Virus record (IMG/VR): IMGVR_UViG_3300032087_002150
Span: 62,001 to 126,000 of that record
Source: a virus
Strand: one strand, 5' to 3'
Length of the DNA: 64,000 nucleotides
Under the pieces are notes generated by a model, which was given only the letters and a program-made list of their open reading frames with translations, was not told the origin of the DNA and made no database searches. The first letter of the stretch is position 1. Each line of letters opens with the position of its first letter. Both the position numbers and the translations under genes were made by a program. This document shows, piece after piece, positions 37,959 through 47,161 of the stretch.

Positions 37959-38630
37959 TTAAAAAGATCTTTTTAAGGATGAGAGGAAATTTTTGTACTC
38001 AACGATTTGATCCACGCCATTAATAGACGGAAGCGCATCGACATGAGTTTCGATTTCAGTCTCTTGTTCCTCACATATCTCTTGAGCAGTAAGTACGCCA
38101 TTGTTCCAGACCCATTCAACACCTTCCATGATTCCATTAACAAATGCTCCTGGTGCAGATGGATCTTGCACGATGTCAACCGTGCTTAAAACAAAGTCGT
38201 CCTTAACATACATTGCGCCATTGCGCTGCTCAAGACTACCCATTCCACGAGTTGAGACACCAAGATTTACACCGCCCTCAAGCAATCCCTGTACGATCTT
38301 GCCCATAGGAGTATCTAATATTGATGCCTTTCCGATAACATCATTGCCTTCAAAGTGAAGGTCAGTGATCTTATGCGAAACTTTGTCGAGGTTGACGGTT
38401 GGACCATCAGGATGGTTCAGTTCGCCAACTGCTCTATCTTTTGCGACCTGCTCGGAAACATACTTCTCGACGGCAGACTCCATAATTGGTTTAGGGTACA
38501 CCCTACCATTACGGTTCTTCTGCTCTGCCTGAGCAAATACACCTTCGATAACATATGACTTCTTGCCGTCTTTTCTTTCTTCGACAAGACACTGTAGTGT
38601 GTTGTCATTATATTCAGCAATTAGTTTCAT
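37959..38630 (-). CDS. 21: prohead protease (T4 gp21)
   Basis: 223 residues. YVIEGVFAQAEQKNRNGRVYP, GELNHPDGPTVNLDKVSHKI (catalytic His) and NLGVSTRGMGSL (catalytic Ser) are the herpesvirus-type prohead protease blocks. It cleaves gp22, gp23 and other head proteins after (L/I)xE. It overlaps the 66-aa gene by 4 nt. Confidence 0.92.
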   Translation of the reverse strand: MKLIAEYNDNTLQCLVEERKDGKKSYVIEGVFAQAEQKNRNGRVYPKPIMESAVEKYVSEQVAKDRAVGELNHPDGPTVNLDKVSHKITDLHFEGNDVIGKASILDTPMGKIVQGLLEGGVNLGVSTRGMGSLEQRNGAMYVKDDFVLSTVDIVQDPSAPGAFVNGIMEGVEWVWNNGVLTAQEICEEQETEIETHVDALPSINGVDQIVEYKNFLSSLKRSF

Positions 38631-38827
38631 GTTAGTTCCTTGATCGCAGTTTCTATTGATTTTTGTGCGTCCCTTTGACTACGGAACGTATCTAACATAT
38701 CTCCGTCAATATAGGCAACGAAACCTTTGGCAGTCTTTTGTATCTCAGTTTTAATTCTGCGATACTTCTTCGTCCAGACTACTTCGCCCTTCGGTTTGCG
38801 TTGCCTTAATTCGGAGAACGTAATCAT
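38627..38827 (-). CDS. small prohead core protein (gp68-like)
   Basis: 66 residues, basic at the N-terminus, beginning MITFSELRQRKPKGEVVW. Its place between gp67-like and gp21 corresponds to T4 gene 68. No strong SD: the TATAAATA late motif is only a few nt upstream, so a transcript from it would be almost leaderless. Assigned mostly by position. Confidence 0.55.
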   Translation of the reverse strand: MITFSELRQRKPKGEVVWTKKYRRIKTEIQKTAKGFVAYIDGDMLDTFRSQRDAQKSIETAIKELT

Positions 38828-38833
38828 AAGATT

Positions 38834-38841
38834 TATTTATA
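38834..38841 (-). promoter_or_regulatory. late promoter motif TATAAATA
   Basis: TATAAATA on the minus strand overlaps the stop codon of the acidic gp67-like gene (GTA TAA ATA), before the gp68-like/gp21/gp22/gp23 run. Confidence 0.6.
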
Positions 38842-39352
38842 CGTTTTCTTCTTCTGATTCGTCTTCAGACTCTTCAGAGTTTAAAATTTCTTCAACTTCA
38901 TCAGCATAGAGTCCAAGGGTATCCTCTGGTTCCTCATGCTCTTCCTCATCAGGAAGTTCTGCTACTGGTTCTTCTGGAGTAGGTTCTTCTTCTACTTCAG
39001 GTTCTTCAACCTCAGCAACTTCTGGTTCCGCTTCTGCCTCTGCTTCGACTTCAACTTCAGTCTCTGCTTCCGCTTCCGCTTCTATTTCTGCATCAACCTC
39101 GTCTATTGCTGCCTCTACTTCCTCATCAGAAAGTTCTTCTTCGGCACCGTTATAAACTTGATTGGCGATTCGAATCTTTTCTTGGTCCATAGCATCATTG
39201 ATTCTATCTTGAATCAAATCTTGGAACATTTTACTAGAGGTGAAAGCATCACCCTTTTCAATTGAGTTCACCAAATCAGCAACTGTAACAGTTACAGGTT
39301 CTTGTGTCTCGTTTGAGACATCACTCATTTCAACTTCAGGTTTAGTTTCCAT
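38837..39352 (-). CDS. acidic prohead core protein (gp67-like)
   Basis: I start at ATG 39352, the third of three ATGs after CAGGAG and the one with 6-nt spacing. 171 residues, extremely acidic: about residues 95-160 are almost all Glu, Ala, Val and Pro (EAEAEAETEVEVEAEAEAEP type). T4 gp67 is also an acidic core protein at the same map position after gp20, though much shorter (80 aa). Repeated GAA/GAG codons are the result of low-complexity expansion. Confidence 0.6.
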   Translation of the reverse strand: METKPEVEMSDVSNETQEPVTVTVADLVNSIEKGDAFTSSKMFQDLIQDRINDAMDQEKIRIANQVYNGAEEELSDEEVEAAIDEVDAEIEAEAEAETEVEVEAEAEAEPEVAEVEEPEVEEEPTPEEPVAELPDEEEHEEPEDTLGLYADEVEEILNSEESEDESEEENV

Positions 39353-40916
39353 CATCATCTCCTGCTGGTTCATCACCTAGTTCATCTTCTTTGGGACCTT
39401 CATTCGCTATAGCGAGGTCCATTTCTTCTATTTCTTGATCGGTAAAATGAAATACATTTTTCATTACCCATTCTTTAGAAAGATATTCACCAACATACTG
39501 GGATGCTTGATCCATTAGACCTAAACGCTCTCGGAACACTTCAGCATCTTTCAGTTCAGTATAATGATTATCTTTATAAAAGTCTACTCGAATGCGATTG
39601 TGGAACAGTTCCATCCAATCACTATCAGTAATAATTCCTTTCAGTACAAGTTGCTGTCGAAGAATATGAATGAACAACTTGCTGAATCTAGCACGTAATC
39701 GTGAGATAAACTTCTGGAATTTAATTTCTTCACGATTGATCTCAGTAGCACGACCGAGCGAATACGCTTGCTCCTGCTCCAGTCGAGATACTGGCACGTT
39801 CAGTGCTTGATAAACCTTGCGCTGGAAATACTTGATGTCATCAATCTCACCAAGATTTGAACCGCCAGGAAGTGTAGTCACCTCAGTTCCGCGACCACCT
39901 TCTCGGCGTGGTAACCAGAAGTCATCAAGCATAGACATATGCTTACGGGAATCTTTCAGTTCGCCAGTTGCCTGATCATATACCAGTTTGTTTCTGTAGC
40001 GAGTCATCAAAGAGTTTACATACTCTTCTGCCTTACCCTTCGGCAAGTTACCAGTGTCAACGTAAAAGATTCTTCGCTCGGGTGCACGCGCCAGTCGATA
40101 GATAATCAAGGAGTCTTCCATCATACGCAACTGATTAATTGGTCGCAGTGCTTTATGAAGGTGAGAAATGACTTTCGCTTTCGTGTCGTCCAGTACACCT
40201 GAAGTGACATAACTTACTGAGTCAACGCTGAGTTTAACTGCTTGGTTCGCTGTTGGATCTACACCAGCAGGAACACCTTTCTTGGTTTCAAAGTTCTTAT
40301 CAGAGAAAAGATAGAACTCTTCAACCTTGTTTACAACTTTTACACCTGATGCTTTATCTTCTTTCTTCTTGACGTTACGCACCTTGCGCATCTTCATAGA
40401 GTCGATGTATCGAACCTCTTGAATACCTGCTTTCATGTTTGCGTTATCAACAATCAGGTGATGGTACAGTCTACCGTCAATGTACCAACTACGGAAAATG
40501 TCATGAGCACGCTCATTAAAGGTGAGCATATTCAAAACATTTTGGAATTCTTCAACAATCTTTTTCTTAATACCAACAGAAACATCAACCCTATCAAGAT
40601 TGACTTCTACTACATTTTCGTCGTCAGGTATTACGATTGCTTCGTTTACAATTTCTTCAATCGCCATATCAACTTCAGGGTGAGTTGCTGCTTGACGATA
40701 TTTTCGAATGAGGTCTGCCTGATCTTTTACTTGAAGATCGGCATAGATATTCATGTGAGTGCCATATGCATACGAAGGAGCAGTTACATAACCTGCGCCA
40801 TCGTCGTCAGTTGGCGGAACAACTGATGCAGCAGGAGCCGGTGTTACAGCATCCTGATCTTTTTTAGACCGCCTGATCTCAAAACCAAATAATTTAATTC
40901 CGTCGCCTTCTGCCAT
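39342..40916 (-). CDS. 20: portal vertex protein (T4 gp20)
   Basis: 524 residues equal to T4 gp20 (524). EIVNEAIVIPDDENVVEVNLD, ERRIFYVDTGNLPKGKAEEYV, MLDDFWLPRREGGRGTEV and KYFQRKVYQALNVPVSRLE are the conserved portal blocks. It forms the dodecameric gate for DNA packaging and tail joining. A hairpin separates it from gp19 upstream. Confidence 0.96.
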   Translation of the reverse strand: MAEGDGIKLFGFEIRRSKKDQDAVTPAPAASVVPPTDDDGAGYVTAPSYAYGTHMNIYADLQVKDQADLIRKYRQAATHPEVDMAIEEIVNEAIVIPDDENVVEVNLDRVDVSVGIKKKIVEEFQNVLNMLTFNERAHDIFRSWYIDGRLYHHLIVDNANMKAGIQEVRYIDSMKMRKVRNVKKKEDKASGVKVVNKVEEFYLFSDKNFETKKGVPAGVDPTANQAVKLSVDSVSYVTSGVLDDTKAKVISHLHKALRPINQLRMMEDSLIIYRLARAPERRIFYVDTGNLPKGKAEEYVNSLMTRYRNKLVYDQATGELKDSRKHMSMLDDFWLPRREGGRGTEVTTLPGGSNLGEIDDIKYFQRKVYQALNVPVSRLEQEQAYSLGRATEINREEIKFQKFISRLRARFSKLFIHILRQQLVLKGIITDSDWMELFHNRIRVDFYKDNHYTELKDAEVFRERLGLMDQASQYVGEYLSKEWVMKNVFHFTDQEIEEMDLAIANEGPKEDELGDEPAGDDDGN

Positions 40917-40941
40917 ATTTGAAATCTCAGTTGTGGAAGAA

Positions 40942-40961
40942 AGGGGGAGCGAACTCCCCCT
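40942..40961 (-). terminator. hairpin terminator between gp19 and gp20
   Basis: Minus-strand AGGGGGAG-TTCG-CTCCCCCT followed by a short pyrimidine tract TTCTTCC. The weak T-run suggests partial termination. Confidence 0.6.
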
Positions 40962-40991
40962 GCTTTACTTTACTTATAGTCTTCTTGCAAG

Positions 40992-41540
40992 TTATCCAAG
41001 AATAGCACTATTCGTCCAGTAGTCGTACTCAATTGTCACAGTAAAGGTCTCGATTTCACCCGCCTGAGCAAAATCAAGGTCAATAGCAGACACGTTAGTT
41101 GGGAACGCATTCTTAAGGATGTACTTGCCCTTAGAACTTGGTGTACCCTGTTGATCTGCCTGATGAACTTCCATATCAACAGCATATGTGCCGATACCAG
41201 AGTTATTTGACTGTTGACCTTCGTTGCTTTCATGGGTGTTGATACCGCTCATCCATGCCTCAAACGCACCACGGAGTTCGTGGTCTACATCATTGTAAAC
41301 CGTGATAGTCCATGGTTCGAATGTTCGGTCGCCTGCCAACTTAATGATCCTGCCTCGGAATGGTACTTCTACCAGTCCAACCGTGCTAGCAGGCAACTGG
41401 GCACTGCGGCACATAAATGAGGCAAGTTCATTGTCACCACCAGCATATCCTGGGAAGTTGACTTTGACCTCGAACATATTGGCACGAGCGCCACCCTTGA
41501 CCAACTTACCGCGAAACTGATCTACATTAAGAATTGCCAT
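40992..41540 (-). CDS. 19: tail tube protein (T4 gp19)
   Basis: 182 residues (T4 gp19 is 163). RANMFEVKVNFPG, KLAGDRTFEPWTITVYNDVDHELRGAF and FPTNVSAIDLDFAQAGEIETFTVTIEYDYW match T4 gp19 (AGDRTFDDWTVTV, WPTNVGELQLDWDSNNEIQTFEV). It polymerises into the inner tail tube. GGAG precedes ATG 41540. Confidence 0.95.
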   Translation of the reverse strand: MAILNVDQFRGKLVKGGARANMFEVKVNFPGYAGGDNELASFMCRSAQLPASTVGLVEVPFRGRIIKLAGDRTFEPWTITVYNDVDHELRGAFEAWMSGINTHESNEGQQSNNSGIGTYAVDMEVHQADQQGTPSSKGKYILKNAFPTNVSAIDLDFAQAGEIETFTVTIEYDYWTNSAILG

Positions 41541-41568
41541 TTTAGTATCTCCTTGTAGTCGTTACGGG

Positions 41569-43353
41569 TTAGAATTGAATGCCAGAGTTAACGATCTCTT
41601 CAAAGTTCGCACCAGTTCTAGTAGCAACAAAGTTCAACGTGATGAAGTTGATGCTTCTAGATGGCTTGATGAAGAGTGTCGCAACGAACTCGTTACGATC
41701 GATAACTTCTGGGGTGTTGTTACGCTCGTCACACTGTACGAAGAAGTCCTGAATACCACGACGTGCTTGAATCTCTCGCAGGAGAGGTTCTACAATCGCT
41801 ACGAACTCGGCGCGAGTAAACTCGTCGTTGAATTCGAACAGGAAGTTACGTGCAGCAACAGAGATCGCTTTCTCGAGAGCAAGGAACAAGCGTCGAACAT
41901 TGATGCGATCAAACGCAGATGGTCGAGCAAGTTTAGTCTTGTCGCCGAACAGGATAATACCACGTCCTGGGAACTGAACAATTGGGTTTACACCCTTTTT
42001 GTACAGTTCGTCACGCTCTGCTTTACTTGGTGAATAAGCGAGGTTGGTCACACCAACATACTCACCGCGTCGCTCACCAGCAGGTGACCACCATGGACCA
42101 TAGTTTGTGTCCGCAGCAGCCATAATACCAGCAGTGGTAGAAGCAGCAGGAATGTAGATGTAGTTGTCGTTGTACTTGTCGTATACACGCAAGAAGTTGT
42201 TATCAACGATCAAGTAAGAAGACGCTGTAAACTGATTAGTAGTTTCCAGAGTGTCATTTACTGGATCAATGTTGTTAACAACGTCATCGCGAGCAGGCGA
42301 CGCAATAGCAACACAATCTTTTCGGGTTACGCCAGCAATTGCGGCGAGGTCATTAACGAGAGTGACTTGATCAGTCGTCGACGACATACTTGGAGCAATC
42401 AACAATGAAACGTCAATTTGCTCTACGTCTTCGAACTCATCGAATCCGTTTTGGATATCACCGACATCCAAAGCAGCGCCATCACGTCCACCAGAAAGAG
42501 CAGTGTTAGCAGAGTCTTCAGACCAAGATACGTTAGTGGCGTAGTTGGTAGTTCCTGAAGTAGCAGGAGCAGTGCCCCAAGTGGCAGTAGCAATGGTGTT
42601 TACTGAGTCGACATCACCGGACCAAATATAATTTGAACCGTTGTTCAGCACAGTTTTGAAGAAGTTGTCAGAACCGTCTACAGTCTTGGCGCCAGAAGCG
42701 ACAGACAGGAATGGGAATGTCTCGAGGACAGTTCCTTTAGTTCCTGAGATAAGACCGTCTGAGTCAACTACTACAAGGTGAATTTCGTCATGTAACACAG
42801 TTCCTGGTCGGTCAAGTGCCCATTGAGAAGTTCCTGGGATAGCATCAAACTTATCTGAATAATCCCATGCTGCCCAGTTAGTGGCAGTCTGAGCAGATGA
42901 GTCAGTTTCGCCTGATTCAATAGCGAAAATAGAAACTGCGAGAGAGTTACCGAGCTCTCCTGGATACTTTGCGACAAACATGTCGAGTCCAGATTGTTGC
43001 TCGAAGTGATCTTCATTCTTGACTTGGTGCTTAGTAGCAGTCAAAGAAGAGTTAAGTGCGCTGTCACCGATAGCGACGCTACCAGATGGAATCGCACGAC
43101 AGACTTGCAGGTTCCCAGAATAACGCAGGTACTGAGCACAGGAGAAATAATCTACTGCGTGATCAGCATCTGGCGTACCAAACTCTCTTGCGAGTTCATC
43201 TTCATTAGAGACGATAGTTGGTACTTCAACGGGACCCCACTTAAATGCTCCGACATATCCAGCAAGCGAAGTATCAACATTTGGGACCACAGGGGTCAAG
43301 TCGAATTCGCGAACTACGATAGCAGGAGACAGAGATGGAGCTGTAAGTGCCAT
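41569..43353 (-). CDS. 18: contractile tail sheath protein (T4 gp18)
   Basis: 594 residues (T4 gp18 is 659). The N-terminus SPSLSPAIVVREFDLTPVVPNVDTS, the segment YAGAFKWGPV-like YVGAFKWGPVEVP, and the C-terminal GIQDFFVQCDERNNTPEVIDRNEF are typical. It forms the contractile sheath. A TATAAATA late promoter lies 76 nt upstream in the gap after gp17. Confidence 0.95.
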   Translation of the reverse strand: MALTAPSLSPAIVVREFDLTPVVPNVDTSLAGYVGAFKWGPVEVPTIVSNEDELAREFGTPDADHAVDYFSCAQYLRYSGNLQVCRAIPSGSVAIGDSALNSSLTATKHQVKNEDHFEQQSGLDMFVAKYPGELGNSLAVSIFAIESGETDSSAQTATNWAAWDYSDKFDAIPGTSQWALDRPGTVLHDEIHLVVVDSDGLISGTKGTVLETFPFLSVASGAKTVDGSDNFFKTVLNNGSNYIWSGDVDSVNTIATATWGTAPATSGTTNYATNVSWSEDSANTALSGGRDGAALDVGDIQNGFDEFEDVEQIDVSLLIAPSMSSTTDQVTLVNDLAAIAGVTRKDCVAIASPARDDVVNNIDPVNDTLETTNQFTASSYLIVDNNFLRVYDKYNDNYIYIPAASTTAGIMAAADTNYGPWWSPAGERRGEYVGVTNLAYSPSKAERDELYKKGVNPIVQFPGRGIILFGDKTKLARPSAFDRINVRRLFLALEKAISVAARNFLFEFNDEFTRAEFVAIVEPLLREIQARRGIQDFFVQCDERNNTPEVIDRNEFVATLFIKPSRSINFITLNFVATRTGANFEEIVNSGIQF

Positions 43354-43428
43354 TTTAGTTTCCTCTTTGCAAAAAGAAATTATAAGTTTTATACATTATA
43401 AGGTCGGCACCTAAGTGCTCAATGCATT

Positions 43429-43436
43429 TATTTATA
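43429..43436 (-). promoter_or_regulatory. late promoter motif TATAAATA before gp18
   Basis: Intergenic TATAAATA between gp17 and gp18, about 76 nt before the gp18 start. A second half-match (CTAAATA) overlaps the gp17 stop codon. Confidence 0.7.
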
Positions 43437-43447
43437 AGTTGGTATAT

Positions 43448-45073
43448 TTAGGCGTAATCCTCAGGGTTATAGACCAACCATGGGTCTGCCTTCTCCTCAT
43501 ATGATACTTCAGGAACTTCTTCTTGCTTAAATCCGAAGGGTGGGACGTCTTCTTCTATTTCTTGCATACGTTGCTCAAACATCATTTTCTTAATATTGAT
43601 ATCAGTCATCTCTGCAAAGAATGTAGTTTGTACCAAGAAACCGAACATAACAAGGTTCATGACCAAGTCATCGTGATTCCCGTCTTTCGCTTCGTATGAT
43701 GCACCCTTTGCTTCAAAGGTGCTTATTTCTAGTATAGTGTTTTCATCCACAATGTCAAGTTTGCGCTCTTCCAGTAAGTCTTTAAATCCTGAGCATCCAA
43801 GACGTTTAGTTCGTCTTGTCATCTCTACGCCGATACCACTAGATTTTACTGTAGAGGACATGTGCACGTTTTCATATTCTCGTTCGTGATATAATCCAGA
43901 ACAAACCAGTTGACCTGCATCGTTAGATTCTATCACCACATATGCTTGATTGTAAGAAGTCGCCCATTTATAAATAATATCTGGGAAGAGTAGTGGAGAA
44001 ATAAGATTGTTGCGATACACTGCTACCTGTTTGAAAGGTCTACTGCTAATGTCGATGACGTTAAACGTACTATAATCCTGTCCTCTCCCTTTACTTACGT
44101 CAACACACATGACGTATTGTGACCCCTTGCGAGGTTCATCGTAAACAAGTAGATCACCGCCCTCGAGAATTTTCTTGGGTCGACCTGCCTTCAGGTTTAA
44201 CAGGGTCTCGGCATTGATTAACGTATCGCCTGTACCGAAGAAGGTGTTGCCAAACTCCTGATCAAACTGTATCTGAGAAGTGTTATTAATCGTTTCTTCT
44301 TTCCACTTCTCGTCTCTCCCAGGAACGTCCCACCAATCTACACGGAACGGTTTATATTCATTCACACCCTGTACGGCACCTTCCCATATCTTATGGAAAG
44401 GATTACCGATACCGTTGGCGGTAGATGTAATGATCACCTTCGTATCTTTACCTGACGAAACCACAGGGTAAGTTGAGGTGTAAAACTCCGCTGCCCTTTC
44501 GACGAACGCAAACTCGTCAAGGAACAGTAGGTTTACAGACTGACCACGAATAGATGATCCGGAAGTCGCTGCGGCAAATATCTTTGAGTTATTACTAAAC
44601 TCTATACTACCTTTGTTTAGAACCTTACATCCTGGTTGTAGATAAAAAGGCAGGTTCTCTAGCATCAAGGTGATACGCGAAAGCATCTCCCTCGCAGTCG
44701 CACCCTTGTTAGCAAGGACTGCTACAGTTTTCTCAGGGTGAAATATAGCATACCAAAGGAGATATGCTACCGAGGATATAGACTTACCAGACTGACGACA
44801 AGCAAGGACAACAGTAAAACGGTTGTCATTAAATTGCCGGAACATTTCCTCTTGATATGGGTACAACTCAAACGGGACTAGACCATCGTTGAGATTAATG
44901 ATTTTTAAATGGTTAGTAGCAAAGTGAGCAGGGTCCGACATACACTTGGCGTACTCGGCAACTTTTTCTTGAGTCCAATCCTCCTGTATGCCATCTTTCT
45001 TGACATGAGGATTACCGAGATAGTGCGTGTCGGGTTTAGACTTGGTCGTGTCCTGAATCTGCGAGGGCATCAT
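43448..45073 (-). CDS. 17: terminase large subunit (T4 gp17)
   Basis: 541 residues (T4 gp17 is 610). ATPase: VVLACRQSGKSISS (Walker A) and VNLLFLDEFAFVERA (Walker B). Nuclease: CVDVSKGRGQDYSTFNVID and the C-terminal DGNHDDLVMNLVM. It packages and cuts concatemeric DNA. The start overlaps gp16 by 38 nt, with no clear SD, so coupled translation is likely. Confidence 0.96.
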   Translation of the reverse strand: MMPSQIQDTTKSKPDTHYLGNPHVKKDGIQEDWTQEKVAEYAKCMSDPAHFATNHLKIINLNDGLVPFELYPYQEEMFRQFNDNRFTVVLACRQSGKSISSVAYLLWYAIFHPEKTVAVLANKGATAREMLSRITLMLENLPFYLQPGCKVLNKGSIEFSNNSKIFAAATSGSSIRGQSVNLLFLDEFAFVERAAEFYTSTYPVVSSGKDTKVIITSTANGIGNPFHKIWEGAVQGVNEYKPFRVDWWDVPGRDEKWKEETINNTSQIQFDQEFGNTFFGTGDTLINAETLLNLKAGRPKKILEGGDLLVYDEPRKGSQYVMCVDVSKGRGQDYSTFNVIDISSRPFKQVAVYRNNLISPLLFPDIIYKWATSYNQAYVVIESNDAGQLVCSGLYHEREYENVHMSSTVKSSGIGVEMTRRTKRLGCSGFKDLLEERKLDIVDENTILEISTFEAKGASYEAKDGNHDDLVMNLVMFGFLVQTTFFAEMTDINIKKMMFEQRMQEIEEDVPPFGFKQEEVPEVSYEEKADPWLVYNPEDYA

Positions 45074-45401
45074 GTTGAGGAGTAATATCCTTTTCGTTCA
45101 CTTGTTTCAGCGCACGCTGAAGATCGGTAGTTGAACCGATAAAAACATTCGTCGTTTCTTGTTTAGGTAGTGCCTTGACATCTTCCTTTTCTATATCCTT
45201 CTTTTGCTTGTGAAGGTTCATCAACTGTTGAGAAACATCAGAGGTGTCTTTTATAAGTTTGGCAAGAACTTCATATGCTCTGGGGTGTTCGCTGCTCTTA
45301 GCGACTTCAATCATTTCTTCTACACCGTCGCGACCCTTGCCGATTAAATCGTACAGAGTTTCTCTGGCGAACTGGTAGTCATTATCTTTATCTGATTCCA
45401 T
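45036..45401 (-). CDS. 16: terminase small subunit (T4 gp16)
   Basis: 121 residues (T4 gp16 is 164). Helical, with ARETLYDLIGKGRDGVEEMIEVAKSSEHPRAYEVLAKLIKDTSD, the core oligomerisation region of gp16-type small terminases. It overlaps gp15 upstream and gp17 downstream. Position supports the call. Confidence 0.85.
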   Translation of the reverse strand: MESDKDNDYQFARETLYDLIGKGRDGVEEMIEVAKSSEHPRAYEVLAKLIKDTSDVSQQLMNLHKQKKDIEKEDVKALPKQETTNVFIGSTTDLQRALKQVNEKDITPQHDALADSGHDQV

Positions 45402-46213
45402 TATGGATTATTAAAATAGTCATGAGGCACATAGGTATCACTATCTAGTATTGACGGCGATACGGTATAATCAGAGTCCAATGAAACTGGACGAGGATTC
45501 GTTTCAACTCTTACAGTCTCCAAATACCTATCAGAGTCAGCAGAGTTAATATCCATATTGTACATATCCATGTCGATACGAGTAATAATCTTGCCTTCGT
45601 CTGGTTTTGGACCATAGAAGTTTACTTTCATATCAAAGGTCAAGGTATAGATTATCGTACGACGATCTTCCATCGCTCCTTCAAAGTTATCAGTAAATGC
45701 TACCGACTGTAATATTACAGGAACGTCTTCTTTGATATCCGGATAATCTTCAATCGGTTTAAAACTTACTGTGTATTGTGGAGCAAAGTAAGGCAATATT
45801 TGTTCTACTACTTGTAGGGCATCGTTGTGCTGTTTAGCATAAACATTAAGTTCAAACGTAATAATGTATGGAGTTGCAGTGTAGAACTTACTCGCTTTCT
45901 GACTGTCTTCAATACCAGTTCTAGTAAAATAATTGGTCTTAGGAAGTTGTCGTTGAGCATCATACGCAATTGATAGAACTTCAAAGGACATACGAGGCAG
46001 TTTGATTGCTAACTGTCTTTCATTATCCTCGCCCTGATTCATTTCATTGATACGTTCTAAGAACTTACGAGCAGGCGCATACGCCAGAGGAACTTTTTGC
46101 TGGGCATAAACATTATTACCATCACGGCGAATCATGTATAGGTTGTTGAACATCGCACCAAATACTGCGACGCACTTCCTAACTCGCTCGTGATAAAAAT
46201 GACCGCCAAACAT
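45401..46213 (-). CDS. 15: tail terminator / sheath stabiliser (T4 gp15)
   Basis: 270 residues equal in size to T4 gp15 (272). FGGHFYHERVRKCVAVFGAMFNNLYMIRR at the N-terminus and KLPRMSFEVLSIAYDAQRQLPKTNY are family blocks. It caps the sheath and tube and joins the tail to the neck. Confidence 0.93.
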   Translation of the reverse strand: MFGGHFYHERVRKCVAVFGAMFNNLYMIRRDGNNVYAQQKVPLAYAPARKFLERINEMNQGEDNERQLAIKLPRMSFEVLSIAYDAQRQLPKTNYFTRTGIEDSQKASKFYTATPYIITFELNVYAKQHNDALQVVEQILPYFAPQYTVSFKPIEDYPDIKEDVPVILQSVAFTDNFEGAMEDRRTIIYTLTFDMKVNFYGPKPDEGKIITRIDMDMYNMDINSADSDRYLETVRVETNPRPVSLDSDYTVSPSILDSDTYVPHDYFNNP

Positions 46214-47157
46214 TAACTAAAATCCCCAAATGGATTATCTTCGCTGAAGTCTACGAACTCTAATACAGAAACATCAAAGTCAGTGACGTTAGAAGTCCAA
46301 GTACTGCTCGCTCCTATTGGATTTATATCTCCACCAGCAGCGCCAGATTGAATCTGTTGTAGTTCAGCAACAGCAATAGGAGTAGCGATAGAAGTCGCAA
46401 CTCCGACGCTATCAACAGAGAAAACTTGCCTTGTGGTAGTAAAGGACTTGTACTCACCAGAGGTGTTACCAACGTTGGCAAGTCTCATAATATTATCGGA
46501 ATCAGACCAGTGTACAACTTCACCAGTAACAACATAATCGTCGAATGCTTGAGTAACTCTATCCCCTCTAGTGAATCCATTAGAGGCAGAGTCCATAGTA
46601 AGTTGCCACTGATATGCGGCGAACTCTTCAATGTCGTCGATGCCCTGATATGTACCAGTACTGAACCGTTCTCCACTGTACTCGAACAACTCAAGTCTCA
46701 TTCTGAATACAGGAAGTTGCCCTAACTGATAGAAAGGATTCTCATCTTCTACCTTCATAATCTCAAAGGTAGAACCAGATAATGGAATGTGTATCAGGTC
46801 GCCTTCGCGAGGACGATAGTAGACATCATCTTTTTTCTCAACATACTGACGAATCTCGCTGTTAAATCTACGGCGAGCCATAATAACTGTGGCAGCATCA
46901 CGGATCTCTACACCAAACTTTTGAAAGAGGTCGCCCTCTCCATCGTATCCTTCTACGTTTTCAACATAGACTTCTACTTTGAATGCATATCGAAACTCTG
47001 AAAGAATCTCATCATTAAAGACCATATCTCTGGACACAACTTCTCGGGGCAGATAATAAACATCTTGCCCATAGAACTTGAGAGATTCAACGATTAGATT
47101 TTCGTAGAGAGCTTGTTCAGATTTTACGTTGTGGCGAAAGTGTACTGAAGTTGCCAT
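46213..47157 (-). CDS. 14: neck protein (T4 gp14)
   Basis: 314 residues. ESLKFYGQDVYYLPREVVSRDMVFNDE and RYAFKVEVYVENVEGYDGEGDLFQKFGVEI, then RPREGDLIHIPLSG, match gp14/neck proteins. It is larger than T4 gp14 (256). With gp13 it closes the portal after packaging. The last residues read FSEDNPFGDFS. Confidence 0.92.
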   Translation of the reverse strand: MATSVHFRHNVKSEQALYENLIVESLKFYGQDVYYLPREVVSRDMVFNDEILSEFRYAFKVEVYVENVEGYDGEGDLFQKFGVEIRDAATVIMARRRFNSEIRQYVEKKDDVYYRPREGDLIHIPLSGSTFEIMKVEDENPFYQLGQLPVFRMRLELFEYSGERFSTGTYQGIDDIEEFAAYQWQLTMDSASNGFTRGDRVTQAFDDYVVTGEVVHWSDSDNIMRLANVGNTSGEYKSFTTTRQVFSVDSVGVATSIATPIAVAELQQIQSGAAGGDINPIGASSTWTSNVTDFDVSVLEFVDFSEDNPFGDFS

Positions 47158-47161
47158 GACG

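Noticed and set aside
38944-39265. Plus-strand Phe-rich open frame opposite the acidic gene
   Set aside because: It is the complement of the Glu/Ala repeats of the gp67-like gene and not a real protein.
40971-40978. TATAAGTA as a promoter for gp20
   Set aside because: It would place the gp19-gp20 hairpin in the new transcript right after initiation, and the base at position 6 differs from the late motif; too weak.
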